A DNA stretch of 19,903 nt from an uncultured SAR324 cluster bacterium (lineage in GTDB: Bacteria; SAR324; NAC60-12), in assembly GCA_902513935.1 (NCBI GenBank), contig CABXOR010000037.1:1-19903 (forward strand), written 5' to 3'. Every line of letters starts with the position of its first letter. The first letter of the stretch is position 1. The position numbers were made by a program, and so were the translations under genes. A model generated the notes under the pieces. The model was not told the DNA's origin and searched no databases. It saw only the letters and a program-made list of their open reading frames with translations. This document shows positions 1-7,882 of the stretch, one piece after another.

Positions 1-1364
1 AGACCGACCATGATCAAAGGGACAAAAGCGGCGAAACACCAGAACGCAACGTTTTGCGCAACTTCCACGCTGCTGTCTTCGGAAAATCCGGAGAAGTTAG
101 CAATGATGCCGCTGAGGGCCGATCCCAACGCCATCGACACCCGCATGAACGTGGGAATGGACGCTGATGCCTTGGTACGCTCCGCTTCCGAAACGTTGGC
201 GATGATGCGCTTGGACACGAAGCTCCAAGACATGCCATAGCCCATCCCCATTATGGTCGAAAGCAGGGCGATCAACCAAAGCGGACCTGAAGGCATAGCA
301 TAGATCAAGCCCACCATCGAAATGCTCACCAAGACCGACCCCAGCCGGATCAGACGTGGTTCTACGTGCACACTGACTCCGGACGTGCTGATCGCCACGA
401 CTGTCCAACCCAGTGACTCCAAGGCAATGATATAACCAGCTACCAAAGGCTCTGCCCCAAAAATAATATACATGAGGAGGGGGCCATAGACCGTCAGTGC
501 GATAGTAGCCATGAAGAGTGACGACATCATCACCAGGCCGGATCCGGAGGCCGTCCGGGGATTGAGGACACCTTGCGGAAAAATACGGTTCTCGTTTTCC
601 GCATCCAGCTTGAGAAAAGCCAGTAGCAGAAGGACACCTCCGGCACATAAGACACTTGCGACCACGGTGGAAGTCATCACCCCAGCTTGACAGATTGCCA
701 GCACCGCGACGCTTAAAATGCAAAGCCGTGCCAAGGGCATCCTCTGTGTCTGTTCCTTTTGTGTTTGAAACTGCCTTCTTAAAAGCGGTGGAGCCACCAG
801 CACAGCGACCAGGCCCTGCGCCGCAAATGCCCAATACGCTCCGCGCCAGTTACCACCGGACACAAAATACCCTCCGATCAACGGTCCGCACAAGGAAGAC
901 CCACCCCAGACCCCGGAAATCACAGCAATAGTCCGTACCCACAATTTTTTCGGAAACAGTGTTGATGCGCCGATGAACGCAATTGACACCAATCCGCCTC
1001 CTCCCATGCCCTGCAAAAGTCGGCCGACGATCATGGTGGGCATGTCCGGAGCATATCCGCTGAGGGTACAGCCGAGGATATAGATAACTCCGGCCAGAAT
1101 TTGAGCCTTGGCAATTCCTGTGCGGAGTACCATCAAGCCCACGATGGCTCCAGTCACCACGGAGCCGAGTTGGTAGAGCGAATATGTCCAACTCAGGTAG
1201 GGTATCCCGCCGATGTCCTCCACGGCAACCGGCATCACGGTGGCCACCAGAGTGGAATCCGCTGCATAGAGCCAAACCCCGAAACAAAGCAGCAATATGC
1301 GAGACAGGTGCCCTTCCTGTGTCAGTGTTGCCCAGGGGACCTGTTGGGTTTTTGCTTCGGTCAT
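1..1364 (-). CDS. MFS drug/metabolite efflux-type transporter, C-terminus cut by window edge
   Basis: This is a multi-spanning inner-membrane transporter of the major facilitator superfamily, read without interruption for about 454 codons from an ATG at 1364 to the left edge. The N-terminal region has the pattern AADSTLVATVMPVAVEDIGG, close to the helix-1 signature of EmrB/QacA-like (DHA2) exporters. A helix-4 motif GRLLQGMGGGG follows at about residue 112. Many hydrophobic segments fill the rest. The substrate cannot be told. The ATG overlaps the TGA of the upstream ABC fragment (ATGA) and no clear Shine-Dalgarno precedes it, which suggests translational coupling. Sample lines are 55-62% GC, above the rest of the window. 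Other open frames across this span are out of frame and lack transporter character. The family call is firm; export rather than import is inferred from DHA2 resemblance. Confidence 0.88.
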   Translation of the reverse strand, partial: MTEAKTQQVPWATLTQEGHLSRILLLCFGVWLYAADSTLVATVMPVAVEDIGGIPYLSWTYSLYQLGSVVTGAIVGLMVLRTGIAKAQILAGVIYILGCTLSGYAPDMPTMIVGRLLQGMGGGGLVSIAFIGASTLFPKKLWVRTIAVISGVWGGSSLCGPLIGGYFVSGGNWRGAYWAFAAQGLVAVLVAPPLLRRQFQTQKEQTQRMPLARLCILSVAVLAICQAGVMTSTVVASVLCAGGVLLLLAFLKLDAENENRIFPQGVLNPRTASGSGLVMMSSLFMATIALTVYGPLLMYIIFGAEPLVAGYIIALESLGWTVVAISTSGVSVHVEPRLIRLGSVLVSISMVGLIYAMPSGPLWLIALLSTIMGMGYGMSWSFVSKRIIANVSEAERTKASASIPTFMRVSMALGSALSGIIANFSGFSEDSSVEVAQNVAFWCFAAFVPLIMVG

Positions 1365-1699
1365 AACCGCTGTCTGGTAGATTGGCAGAAGATTGAACGA
1401 CCTGCACAATCCATCCAGATACGGATTTGTTCTCCGCTGCTGGGTTTCTTAGAAATTTTCAAGAACAGTCCGATGAGTTGTGTGTCATGATATTCGTAGA
1501 AGACAATCAAGTTGGGCCCAAAGTTTTCTCCATTGGAGATCCGAGCGTCCACGCAAAGCGTGGTGCTTACTTTTAGATCTCCTAGAGTAGCATGAACGTT
1601 TTCGGGACGCACTCCTAAAACCACTGGGTACATCTTACTGTACGAATTCGAAATGGGTAATGGCTTCTCGGGTAAAGCAGATCGCCTGATTGTACGCAC
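1361..1699 (-). pseudogene. C-terminal TOBE remnant of a MalK/UgpC-type sugar ABC transporter ATPase
   Basis: The open frame (GTG at 1699, about 112 residues) resembles only the C-terminal regulatory part of carbohydrate-import ATPases. It has a 'lilGVRPENV'-like segment (YPVVLGVRPENV), a beta-rich middle, and an ending that matches the family pattern 'V-x-L-x-x-D-x-x-x-x-H-L-F-D-x-x-T-G-x-R-L' (IRIWMDCAGRSIF...TRQRL). Walker A, the LSGGQ signature and Walker B are all absent, and a stop lies just upstream (1709-1711). The roughly 240 residues of nucleotide-binding domain expected in an intact gene are missing, so it cannot power transport. Its TGA overlaps the ATG of the MFS gene, so the two were probably once one operon. 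AT-rich DNA begins right after the break. Recognition is by pattern and memory of the family. Confidence 0.65.
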
Positions 1700-1980
1700 A
1701 CTTCGTCCTCAGATTGGCCTTTTTTTCCAGAAACTAAATTCATTTTTAGGAAAAAGATTTTTCTTCATTTGATAAGTATTGAATGGTAAAATATATTTTA
1801 TGGTTTGAATCCTTTTTTTGAGGAAATATAAAATTTTAATGTTGGAAGTTTTTTGTACAATAGACGAATCGAAACTGGACTGAGACAACAACGAAAGACT
1901 TCTGAACCACATCGCATACTTGTACAGTATATTATTTAAGATCATGGCATAAAAAATATACACTAAATTTAAGGAAACCA
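1700..1980. other. AT-rich intergenic segment with likely promoter of the 1981 gene
   Basis: No gene is supported here: the open frame on the minus strand is low-complexity, rich in F/I/L/K and family-less. The segment marks the change from GC-rich DNA on the left to more AT-rich DNA. A TATACA hexamer lies about 20 bases before the downstream ATG, with only a poor -35 match upstream. A good ribosome binding site (AAGGA) precedes the ATG at 1981. Promoter assignment is weak. Confidence 0.35.
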
Positions 1981-2886
1981 ATGAAATTTGAAGGAATTTA
2001 CACACCGATCATCACACCGCACACAGAAGACGGATCCATTGACAAGGAGGCCTTTGCTGAAGTAGCAGAGTTCCTGATTGACGCCGGAGTTCACTGCATT
2101 GTAGTAGGAGGCTCAACTGGAGAGTATTACGCACAGACCAACAAAGAACGAATTGAGATGATGAACTTCACCCGTGAAATCATCAATGAGCGTGTTTTGC
2201 TGATGGTGGGAACCGGAGCTACACGTACAGAAGATTGCGTGATGTTAGCAAAAGCTGCAAAAGCTGCAGGAGCGGACTTCCTGCTGGTCAATTCTCCTCC
2301 GTATGCGGTTCCGACTGATGAAGAAAACGCAATACACGCACTTCAAATTGATCAAGCCGCAAACCTGCCTATCATGCTTTACAACTATCCCGGCCGTACC
2401 GGGACTCATATGGGTGAGGAGTTTCTGGATCGTGTGGGACGCTCTAACAATTTCTGCGGCATCAAGGAAAGTTCCGGAGATATTAACCGCGTTCATCTGC
2501 TCGCGCACTACTATCCCAACATCGGGCTGTGTTGCGGCATGGACGATCAGGCGCTTGAGTTTTTTGCCTGGGGAGCCATATGCTGGGTTTGCGCCGGTTC
2601 AAACTTTTTACCGAAAGAGCACATCGCACTTTATGAAGCCTGTGTGCTTGAAGGCGACTACGCAAAAGGGCGTCGAATCATGACGGCGTTGCTTCCACTA
2701 ATGCGTGTTCTGGAGCAGGGAGGGAAGTTTGTTCAAAGCGTCAAATATGGCTGTGAGCTGACGAGGCTCCATCCTGGACCTCCCCGCCTGCCACTTCAGC
2801 CGCTGACTAAGGACGAAAAAAGCAAACTGGAACGGGTGATCGCTACATTAAAAAAAGATATTTCCGAAATTCTCGTCAGCAATTGA
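1981..2886 (+). CDS. Dihydrodipicolinate synthase/N-acetylneuraminate lyase superfamily protein
   Basis: This is a 301-residue class I aldolase of the DapA/NAL superfamily, normal length for a single TIM barrel. Visible active-site elements are GGSTGE at 43-48 (pyruvate-carboxylate binding loop), YNYPGRTG at 134-141 with the catalytic Tyr134, and IKESSGD at 161-167 with the Schiff-base Lys162. Arg139 matches the Arg138 that marks true DHDPS enzymes in E. coli numbering, yet the gene sits beside a DAO-type FAD oxidoreductase and next to transporter genes, not among lysine-biosynthesis genes. A catabolic keto-acid or hydroxyproline-type lyase is therefore equally possible. The start at 1981 is set by an AAGGA box 7 bases upstream. 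Superfamily is certain; substrate is unknown, so no symbol is given. Confidence 0.9.
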   Translation: MKFEGIYTPIITPHTEDGSIDKEAFAEVAEFLIDAGVHCIVVGGSTGEYYAQTNKERIEMMNFTREIINERVLLMVGTGATRTEDCVMLAKAAKAAGADFLLVNSPPYAVPTDEENAIHALQIDQAANLPIMLYNYPGRTGTHMGEEFLDRVGRSNNFCGIKESSGDINRVHLLAHYYPNIGLCCGMDDQALEFFAWGAICWVCAGSNFLPKEHIALYEACVLEGDYAKGRRIMTALLPLMRVLEQGGKFVQSVKYGCELTRLHPGPPRLPLQPLTKDEKSKLERVIATLKKDISEILVSN

Positions 2887-2943
2887 ATTAAATCTAAACT
2901 TAATTGTACCGGATTCCCTTTAAAAATTTTAGACAGAATACTA

Positions 2944-4290
2944 ATGCCGCAGAAGATTCAGGTCAAAAACATCCGCCAAGGAAATCCTGGTCTTTCCGGT
3001 TGGTATGCGATTCTACCGGAACCGGAACCAACACATGTTTTAGAAGAAGACCTCACTGCCGACTGGCTGGTAATTGGTGGGGGGTTCGCTGGGTTGTCTG
3101 CAGCAAGAAGGCTGTCACAACTCCGGGAAAAAGAAAGTATAGTTTTGCTGGATTCCATCCGCATAGGTGAGGGCAGTTCCGGACGCAATTCCGGTTTCAT
3201 GATTGATTTACCGCACGACATCAGTAGCGACAGCTATGCCGGTGCAGTGGAACGAGACATTCGCCAAACCATGCAAAACCGCTATGCAATTGCCTTTGCC
3301 GCCAAAACTGCTGAAGACTACGGTTTTTCACAGGAAGTTTTCAATCCCTGCGGAAAAATCAACGGGGCGGCTAGCGAAAAAGGAGATCGGCATAACCGGG
3401 AGTATGTCTTGCATCTTAATTCCATGGGGGAAGAATCAACCTGGCTGGATGCGTCCGATATGAAACGGATAACGGGAAGTGACTATTACCTGAGCGGTTT
3501 GCTTACCCCAAAAACGGTTACAATTCAAGCCGCTGCGTATGTCCGAGGATTTGCGCAGGGCCTTTCCCAGAATGTGAATATTTACGAAAATTCTCCAGTC
3601 ATTGAGATGAAACGTGCTGACTATATCTGGAAAGTAAACACGCCTAAAGGTTCCGTCTCTGCGCCAAAAGTTATTCTCTGCGTCAACGGACACCTTCAAA
3701 GTTTTGGATTCCTCAAGCAGAGGCTAATGCACATTTTTCTCTACGCCTCAATGACCCGTGCTATGACTACTGAGGAAATCCTCAGGCTCGGAGGAGAACC
3801 TAGTTGGGGTGTTGCGCCGGCTAACCCGTTTGGGAGTTCGGTGAGAAAGATTTGCGGCGTGGGAGGACATCGAATCCTGATGCGAAACAAGTTCCACTTC
3901 AATTCAACCATGGAAGCCTCCGACAGCGACATTCAACGGACGGTGAGAAACCACGACCGCAGTTTTCAGCGACGGTTCCCGATGCTAAAAAACTTAGAGA
4001 TGGAATATCGCTGGGGTGGACGATTGTGCCTGAGTTGGAACGGAGTTCCGGTATTTGGCGAAATTGAAGATGGATTGTTTGCCGCCTGTTGCCAAAACGG
4101 AGTCGGCGTTTCCAAAGGGACGCTCTCCGGAATTCTAGCTGCGGAGTTCGCATCGGGATTCCAGAACAGCTACATTGAAGATTACCTCAATGAAGAACAA
4201 CCTACCAGATTGCCGCCGGAACCATTGGCCTCTATTGGTGCTACTGCTTACCTCAACTGGCAGGAATGGCGTGCAGGACTGGAAAAGTAA
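2944..4290 (+). CDS. FAD-dependent oxidoreductase, DAO family (amine/amino-acid oxidase type)
   Basis: A 448-residue flavoprotein. It has a dinucleotide-binding GGGFAG at 45-50 with the following acidic Asp70 at the end of beta-2, and SSGRNSGF at 78-85, the flavin-contacting motif seen in PuuB-like amine oxidases. The C-terminal flavin loop contains CQNGVGVSKGT followed by a small-residue helix. About 40 residues precede the FAD fold, as in gamma-glutamylputrescine-oxidase-like proteins. No signal peptide is seen, so it is probably cytoplasmic. It follows the DapA-like gene by 57 bases on the same strand, so co-transcription is likely. A plausible joint role is oxidation of an amine or imino acid followed by lyase or deaminase action, but the substrate cannot be derived from sequence. 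The ribosome binding site is weak. Confidence 0.85.
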   Translation: MPQKIQVKNIRQGNPGLSGWYAILPEPEPTHVLEEDLTADWLVIGGGFAGLSAARRLSQLREKESIVLLDSIRIGEGSSGRNSGFMIDLPHDISSDSYAGAVERDIRQTMQNRYAIAFAAKTAEDYGFSQEVFNPCGKINGAASEKGDRHNREYVLHLNSMGEESTWLDASDMKRITGSDYYLSGLLTPKTVTIQAAAYVRGFAQGLSQNVNIYENSPVIEMKRADYIWKVNTPKGSVSAPKVILCVNGHLQSFGFLKQRLMHIFLYASMTRAMTTEEILRLGGEPSWGVAPANPFGSSVRKICGVGGHRILMRNKFHFNSTMEASDSDIQRTVRNHDRSFQRRFPMLKNLEMEYRWGGRLCLSWNGVPVFGEIEDGLFAACCQNGVGVSKGTLSGILAAEFASGFQNSYIEDYLNEEQPTRLPPEPLASIGATAYLNWQEWRAGLEK

Positions 4291-4377
4291 TGAATCGTCT
4301 TAATTAAAGCTGCAGCCTGCTTCCGGGGACTTTAACTTCCGGAACTTTAAGTCAACTTAGCAATACAGCAAACTATT

Positions 4378-4411
4378 GCCACCAAGTTTTTCAAGCAGAG
4401 TGCTTGGTGGC
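4378..4411. repeat. Inverted repeat at the 3' end of the DUF47 gene
   Basis: GCCACCAAG at 4378-4386 is matched perfectly by CTTGGTGGC at 4403-4411. An alternative inner stem CAAGCA/TGCTTG with a 3-base loop lies between. It spans the stop codon of the minus-strand gene. No T-run follows on either strand, so a rho-independent terminator is not well supported. Confidence 0.4.
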
Positions 4412-5047
4412 CAGAATAAGTACTGCATCCGCAACATCTTCAGCAAGATTGGTAACTTCACCCAACTGCTTCAAAATGTCTTTCAGTTGATACTGCCGTG
4501 CCAGTTCAAATTTTTCATTCTCAAAAACTGTTCTCAGCAGTTTATACTCTACCTTGTCGACTTCACTCTCCTGACGCCCAACCTCTTCTACATGCTGCCG
4601 GACTGCCCTCAAATCCGTAAATAGGGAATCGGTGGCATGAGCCAGGGCTTTTACAGCATCATGGGTGTGAGCCAGTATTTTTTTCAGGGGATCCTGAAAT
4701 TCTTGAGGGATCTCAGGTTTTTCTATAGCTATTGCACCCAGTGAGTGCTTGAAGCTGCTGGGGACTTTATCCAGCTTGGTCAAAAACCAGAGTAGGTCAT
4801 CTCTGGAATCCGGCATCAAAGATTCTCGCATCAGTGTCATTTGAATCTGAAGTCCCAGATCGTCCATTTCTTTTTCAATTTTGTTGAGATCTTCATTGTG
4901 TTGAGCAAAATCGTCATAGTTTCCATCCAGATATGCTTCATAAGATCCCCGATAAAGTTGCCCCATATCTTCCAGGTAACGCAAAAGCCGCTGTATTTTT
5001 TCTTCTACAGCATACTGTTTTTTAAAAAACAGACTCAAAGGATTCAT
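4391..5047 (-). CDS. DUF47/PhoU-like phosphate transport accessory protein
   Basis: A 218-residue, highly charged all-helical protein of the DUF47 (TIGR00153, PhoU-related) family, which accompanies PiT phosphate permeases and is thought to modulate them. It shows the family's helical-bundle layout: an N-terminal FFKKQ segment, acidic helices with NEDLNKIEKEMDDL near 51-64, and a C-terminal segment with E/D-rich positions (QESEVDKVEY, then NLAEDVADA). There is no signal peptide or membrane span, consistent with a cytoplasmic partner. It begins 11 bases after the permease stop, with a GGAG box about 8 bases before the ATG, so the two are an operon. Full length for the family. Confidence 0.88.
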   Translation of the reverse strand: MNPLSLFFKKQYAVEEKIQRLLRYLEDMGQLYRGSYEAYLDGNYDDFAQHNEDLNKIEKEMDDLGLQIQMTLMRESLMPDSRDDLLWFLTKLDKVPSSFKHSLGAIAIEKPEIPQEFQDPLKKILAHTHDAVKALAHATDSLFTDLRAVRQHVEEVGRQESEVDKVEYKLLRTVFENEKFELARQYQLKDILKQLGEVTNLAEDVADAVLILATKHSA

Positions 5048-5058
5048 CTTTCTCTCCG

Positions 5059-6534
5059 TTAAAAATTTCGATATAAATAAGCTAATTTTTGTTTAATTTT
5101 GCGGTCATGCAGTTTGTTCTTCAGCCCACCTCCGCGGACCTCCCATTCTGAACTGATTTCTGCCAGAGAATCTCCTAATTGCCAGGGGGAATTAAAGGTT
5201 TGACCCTGCAGTTGCTTCAAGGCAGCCAGTTGAATTGAAGAGAGACCTTTTTTATCCATGGAAGCAATTTTTTCCTGAGTGATGAACAGACTTTTCTGCA
5301 ACGAAAACTCTACCACTTTAAGGCCCTGCTGACTGGATAAAGGTACTATAGAACTTACTGCACTTACCAACTCAGCAGAACTACTGAATGTTGAATCTGA
5401 GAGTTGATTCAAACCGGTTGTCTCAATTCCTTCTTTTTGAAATTTTTCTAGAACACGAGTTGACAGCAAATAGTTTGATTCACGCTGTACTTCTTGTTGG
5501 AAAACGTTTTGCAGAAAATACAATCCGACAAAACAAAATAAACAGGAAATCACAGGCGTGATGACCCAGCCTCTGACTATCCCGTAAATTCGCGGCCACT
5601 GAATTTCTCTTCCACCCTGCAGCATTCCAATTCCAATCACAGCTCCAACCACTGCTTGGGAACTTGAAACAGGAACCAGTGGAATGGTAGGTAGCGACAT
5701 GTTTGCCAGCAGTTGTTCAAGCCGCTCAGAAGCAAAAAGGAAGAGGACCATCGAGTGTGACATTACTGCTACCCAAGCTGCCAGTGGAGTGAGCGTCATC
5801 AGTTCTGAGCCAACTGTCATCATAACCCGCTTGGAATATGTAAAGACACCTACCGCAATGGCCAGACCCCCCACTAAAAATAATTGCTGTGCGGAAGAAA
5901 CACTAAAATCTTGACCAAACTGCAAATCGGGAAACGGACCCACAGGCACAAAAACTCCCATTACGTTGGCAATGTTATTTGCTCCCAGACTGTAGGCGCC
6001 AAAAGCTCCGGCAAGGATCAAAGCAAGCCTGGTATAGCCATCCATACGAATCAGCCCAACACCAATGTTTCGTACAAAAATCTTTGCCAATGTATACAAA
6101 AGAGCAGCAATGACTCCGGAAAGTAAAGGACAAATGATCCAGGTCGAGAGAATCTTCAGTAAAGAGGAAATATCTGTGTAAGAGTCACTGAAAAGGTTCC
6201 AGCCGATAATTGAACCAATGATGGCCTGGCTGGTTGAGACAGGGAGTCCGAGTTTTGTCATCCAATAAACTGTCAATCCTGCAGCCAACGCAGCCATGAA
6301 TGAGCCCCCTAGTGCATTTACCGCACCAAGTTTACCTAATGTCTGCGCTGCACCAGTTCCGCTGACAAAGGCGCCCAGAACAACAAATACACCGCAAATC
6401 AGTGCCGCAGTTGTAAATCGAACCATACGGCTGCCGACTGCCGTACCGAAAACGTTGGCTGCGTCGTTTGCACCAAGTGACCAACCCAGGAAAAGGCCGC
6501 TACTTAAAAATATTAGGACTGTAGGATCAAGCAA
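5059..6534 (-). CDS. PiT-family inorganic phosphate transporter with C-terminal soluble extension
   Basis: A 491-residue inner-membrane phosphate/cation symporter. The two inverted halves each carry the PiT signature: GANDAANVFGTAVGS at 21-35 and GANNIANVMG at 184-193. Each is followed by a second paired motif, LPVSTSQAIIGSIIG at 97-111 and VPVSSSQAVVGAVIG at 287-301. Membrane segments end near 342. The last ~150 residues are hydrophilic and serine/glutamine-rich, unlike the short tail of most PiT proteins. The only start that leaves the first helix intact is a TTG at 6534, without a clear Shine-Dalgarno; an in-frame stop lies seven codons upstream. It is co-oriented with the DUF47 gene that follows. 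Family assignment is certain; phosphate as substrate is inferred from the partner gene. Confidence 0.93.
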   Translation of the reverse strand: MLDPTVLIFLSSGLFLGWSLGANDAANVFGTAVGSRMVRFTTAALICGVFVVLGAFVSGTGAAQTLGKLGAVNALGGSFMAALAAGLTVYWMTKLGLPVSTSQAIIGSIIGWNLFSDSYTDISSLLKILSTWIICPLLSGVIAALLYTLAKIFVRNIGVGLIRMDGYTRLALILAGAFGAYSLGANNIANVMGVFVPVGPFPDLQFGQDFSVSSAQQLFLVGGLAIAVGVFTYSKRVMMTVGSELMTLTPLAAWVAVMSHSMVLFLFASERLEQLLANMSLPTIPLVPVSSSQAVVGAVIGIGMLQGGREIQWPRIYGIVRGWVITPVISCLFCFVGLYFLQNVFQQEVQRESNYLLSTRVLEKFQKEGIETTGLNQLSDSTFSSSAELVSAVSSIVPLSSQQGLKVVEFSLQKSLFITQEKIASMDKKGLSSIQLAALKQLQGQTFNSPWQLGDSLAEISSEWEVRGGGLKNKLHDRKIKQKLAYLYRNF

Positions 6535-6652
6535 AACTATACTTTTTGAAAATTATTTTTTAAAATATCAGGGTATAATTAGATCACTCTTTGAAGGCAA
6601 CTGCAAGGTCTATCTGGACCACAGCCAGTCCAAGAAGGTCGATCAAAAACAA

Positions 6653-6680
6653 AATTTTTGCGAAAGCAGCCGCAAAAATT
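6653..6680 (-). terminator. Rho-independent terminator after the MaoC-like gene
   Basis: A perfect 10-bp stem (AATTTTTGCG / CGCAAAAATT) with an 8-base loop. On the minus strand it is followed by TTGTTTTT, giving a T-rich tail. It lies about 80 bases after the stop of the 6758-7237 gene and before the PiT start, so it would end the upstream transcript. The GC core is only three pairs. Confidence 0.55.
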
Positions 6681-6757
6681 CAGCCTCAGAATTATTGAAT
6701 GTACGGATAACCTGCTCAGAAAATAAAGGAGGATGATGGATTGTATCTGAAGATGTC

Positions 6758-7237
6758 CTAGGATTTTTTACGGGAAAGCATAATATTCACTGATTTAAAG
6801 CTCATGACAACTTCCTGCTGCTGATTAATGGCCTCAATAAATGTGCGGACAATTCCTCTGTCGGGCTTTGACCTTGAAAGTTTTGTTTCGATAATGGTGG
6901 CTCGGACCATGAGTTTGTCTCCCGGACGTACCGGCAAAATCCAACGCAGTTCATCAATCCCCGGAGAACCCAGACTGGAAATTGGGGAGAAGTAATGCTC
7001 AACCAACTCCCGCATTACAAAGGAACAGGTCTGCCAGCCACTTGCGATCAGCCCTTTGTAAGGACTCTTTTTTGCAACTTCAGCGTTAATGTGAAACGGC
7101 TGAGGATCATAGCGTCTAGCGAATTTGAGTACCTCTTCTTCTTCTACCTCAACAGGTCCAAACTCGAATACTGTACCCCGAATATAATTTTCAAAAAACC
7201 ACTCCTCCTTTGAAGCTGGTAACTTGGTCTTAGACAT
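6758..7237 (-). CDS. MaoC-like (R)-specific enoyl-CoA hydratase/acyl dehydratase
   Basis: A 159-residue single hot-dog-fold protein of the MaoC family, which hydrates or dehydrates acyl-CoA-type substrates in the cytoplasm. The hydratase motif is clear: FARRYDPQPFHINAEVA, with catalytic Asp44 and His49, then SPYKGLIASGWQT at 58-70, and a later SPGIDELRWILPVRPGD segment typical of the fold. Length fits the family. The ATG at 7237 is preferred over the adjacent TTG at 7240 because AGGAG lies 4 bases upstream of it. It follows the exported-protein gene by 24 bases and probably shares its transcript. The substrate is not predictable. Confidence 0.9.
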   Translation of the reverse strand: MSKTKLPASKEEWFFENYIRGTVFEFGPVEVEEEEVLKFARRYDPQPFHINAEVAKKSPYKGLIASGWQTCSFVMRELVEHYFSPISSLGSPGIDELRWILPVRPGDKLMVRATIIETKLSRSKPDRGIVRTFIEAINQQQEVVMSFKSVNIMLSRKKS

Positions 7238-7261
7238 CAAACTCCTAAAATACGATATTAA

Positions 7262-7816
7262 TCAAAAATCCGTCCGCATTCCCAGTGCAAACTGCATTTC
7301 CAGTTTCCGGTCATGTGGAAGATTCAGTGTCGCAATATCCAGTCCCATAAGCCACACCGTAATAATGGGAGTCCCTGAGATCCAACTCCATCCCATGTGA
7401 AGAATGTCAGAAGTTGCTTCCCCTGTATCAGTATCTCCCTGACGAACCTTGGCCCATTGGATTTTTCGCAAAGATAAGGTTGCCCCTTTACCGGATGGAG
7501 ACATCCATTGATCATGTACCCCAATTTCAAAACCGGTACCGTTTTCACTCAAAAAGAGGCCTCCCACTCTGCTTTTCCAGGCAGCAGTTTTTACGGGAAT
7601 GCTTAAAGCCAGCAAGTGCAGATAGCGTTCGGTACCGGTAGGTTCATCATAAAGATGAAGTGACAGTCCTAGTGCTCCTGTGCTGTAATTGCTTCCTCTA
7701 CTTCCAACAGTATGATAGACTTGAACCTCCGGAAGTACTGGGAATGATGCCCCAAAAATCTGGATGCTGCCAAAAATGAAAAAAAAGAGCAAAAATATTT
7801 GTTTTGGGAATGACAT
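7262..7816 (-). CDS. Small exported protein, probable outer-membrane beta-barrel
   Basis: No named family is recognised. From the ATG at 7816 the 184-residue product begins with a textbook signal peptide: MSFPKQ, then a run of Phe/Leu/Ile, then a small-residue site near IFGA. The mature part is a series of alternating hydrophobic/polar strands (LGLSLHLY, LHLLALSIPV, FEIGVHDQW, ATLSLRKIQW, LEMQFALGM) and ends in Phe, the C-terminal signature of outer-membrane proteins recognised by BAM. The size would allow about eight strands. The frame stays open to 7921, but the earlier starts have no ribosome binding site and would bury the signal peptide. Role unknown; it precedes the MaoC-like gene in the same direction and is divergent from thrC. 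Confidence 0.7.
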   Translation of the reverse strand: MSFPKQIFLLFFFIFGSIQIFGASFPVLPEVQVYHTVGSRGSNYSTGALGLSLHLYDEPTGTERYLHLLALSIPVKTAAWKSRVGGLFLSENGTGFEIGVHDQWMSPSGKGATLSLRKIQWAKVRQGDTDTGEATSDILHMGWSWISGTPIITVWLMGLDIATLNLPHDRKLEMQFALGMRTDF

Positions 7817-7863
7817 CGGCCAATTGACTTGGAGATTTGCTAACCAATACGAAAAACCACTGT

Positions 7864-7882
7864 CATTCATCCGAAATGAATG
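7864..7882. promoter_or_regulatory. Dyad in the divergent thrC / exported-protein promoter region
   Basis: CATTCAT and ATGAATG form a perfect 7-bp dyad with a 5-base centre. It lies in the 109-bp gap between two divergent starts (7816 minus and 7926 plus), a position typical of a shared operator. Flanking CTGTCA and TGACAG extend the symmetry with a small bulge. No regulator is identified. Confidence 0.35.

Noticed and set aside
97..834. Long open frame on the minus strand inside the MFS gene
   Set aside because: Rich in Arg, Gly, His and Cys with no hydrophobic periodicity; it is out of frame with the continuous MFS reading frame.
850..1407. Second long minus-strand frame over the MFS start and ABC remnant
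   Set aside because: No family resemblance. The other frames at the same place encode recognisable MFS helix motifs and a TOBE pattern.
1709..2005. Minus-strand 98-residue frame in the AT-rich gap
   Set aside because: Low-complexity F/I/L/K composition, no ribosome binding site, and it overlaps the start and Shine-Dalgarno of the DapA-like gene.
4378..4411. Inverted repeat as a rho-independent terminator
   Set aside because: The stem is perfect but no T-run follows on either strand and the loop is long; it is kept only as a repeat.
6296..6736. Plus-strand 146-residue frame over the PiT N-terminus
   Set aside because: It is the complement of the conserved GANDAAN region and of the intergenic terminator; no family character.
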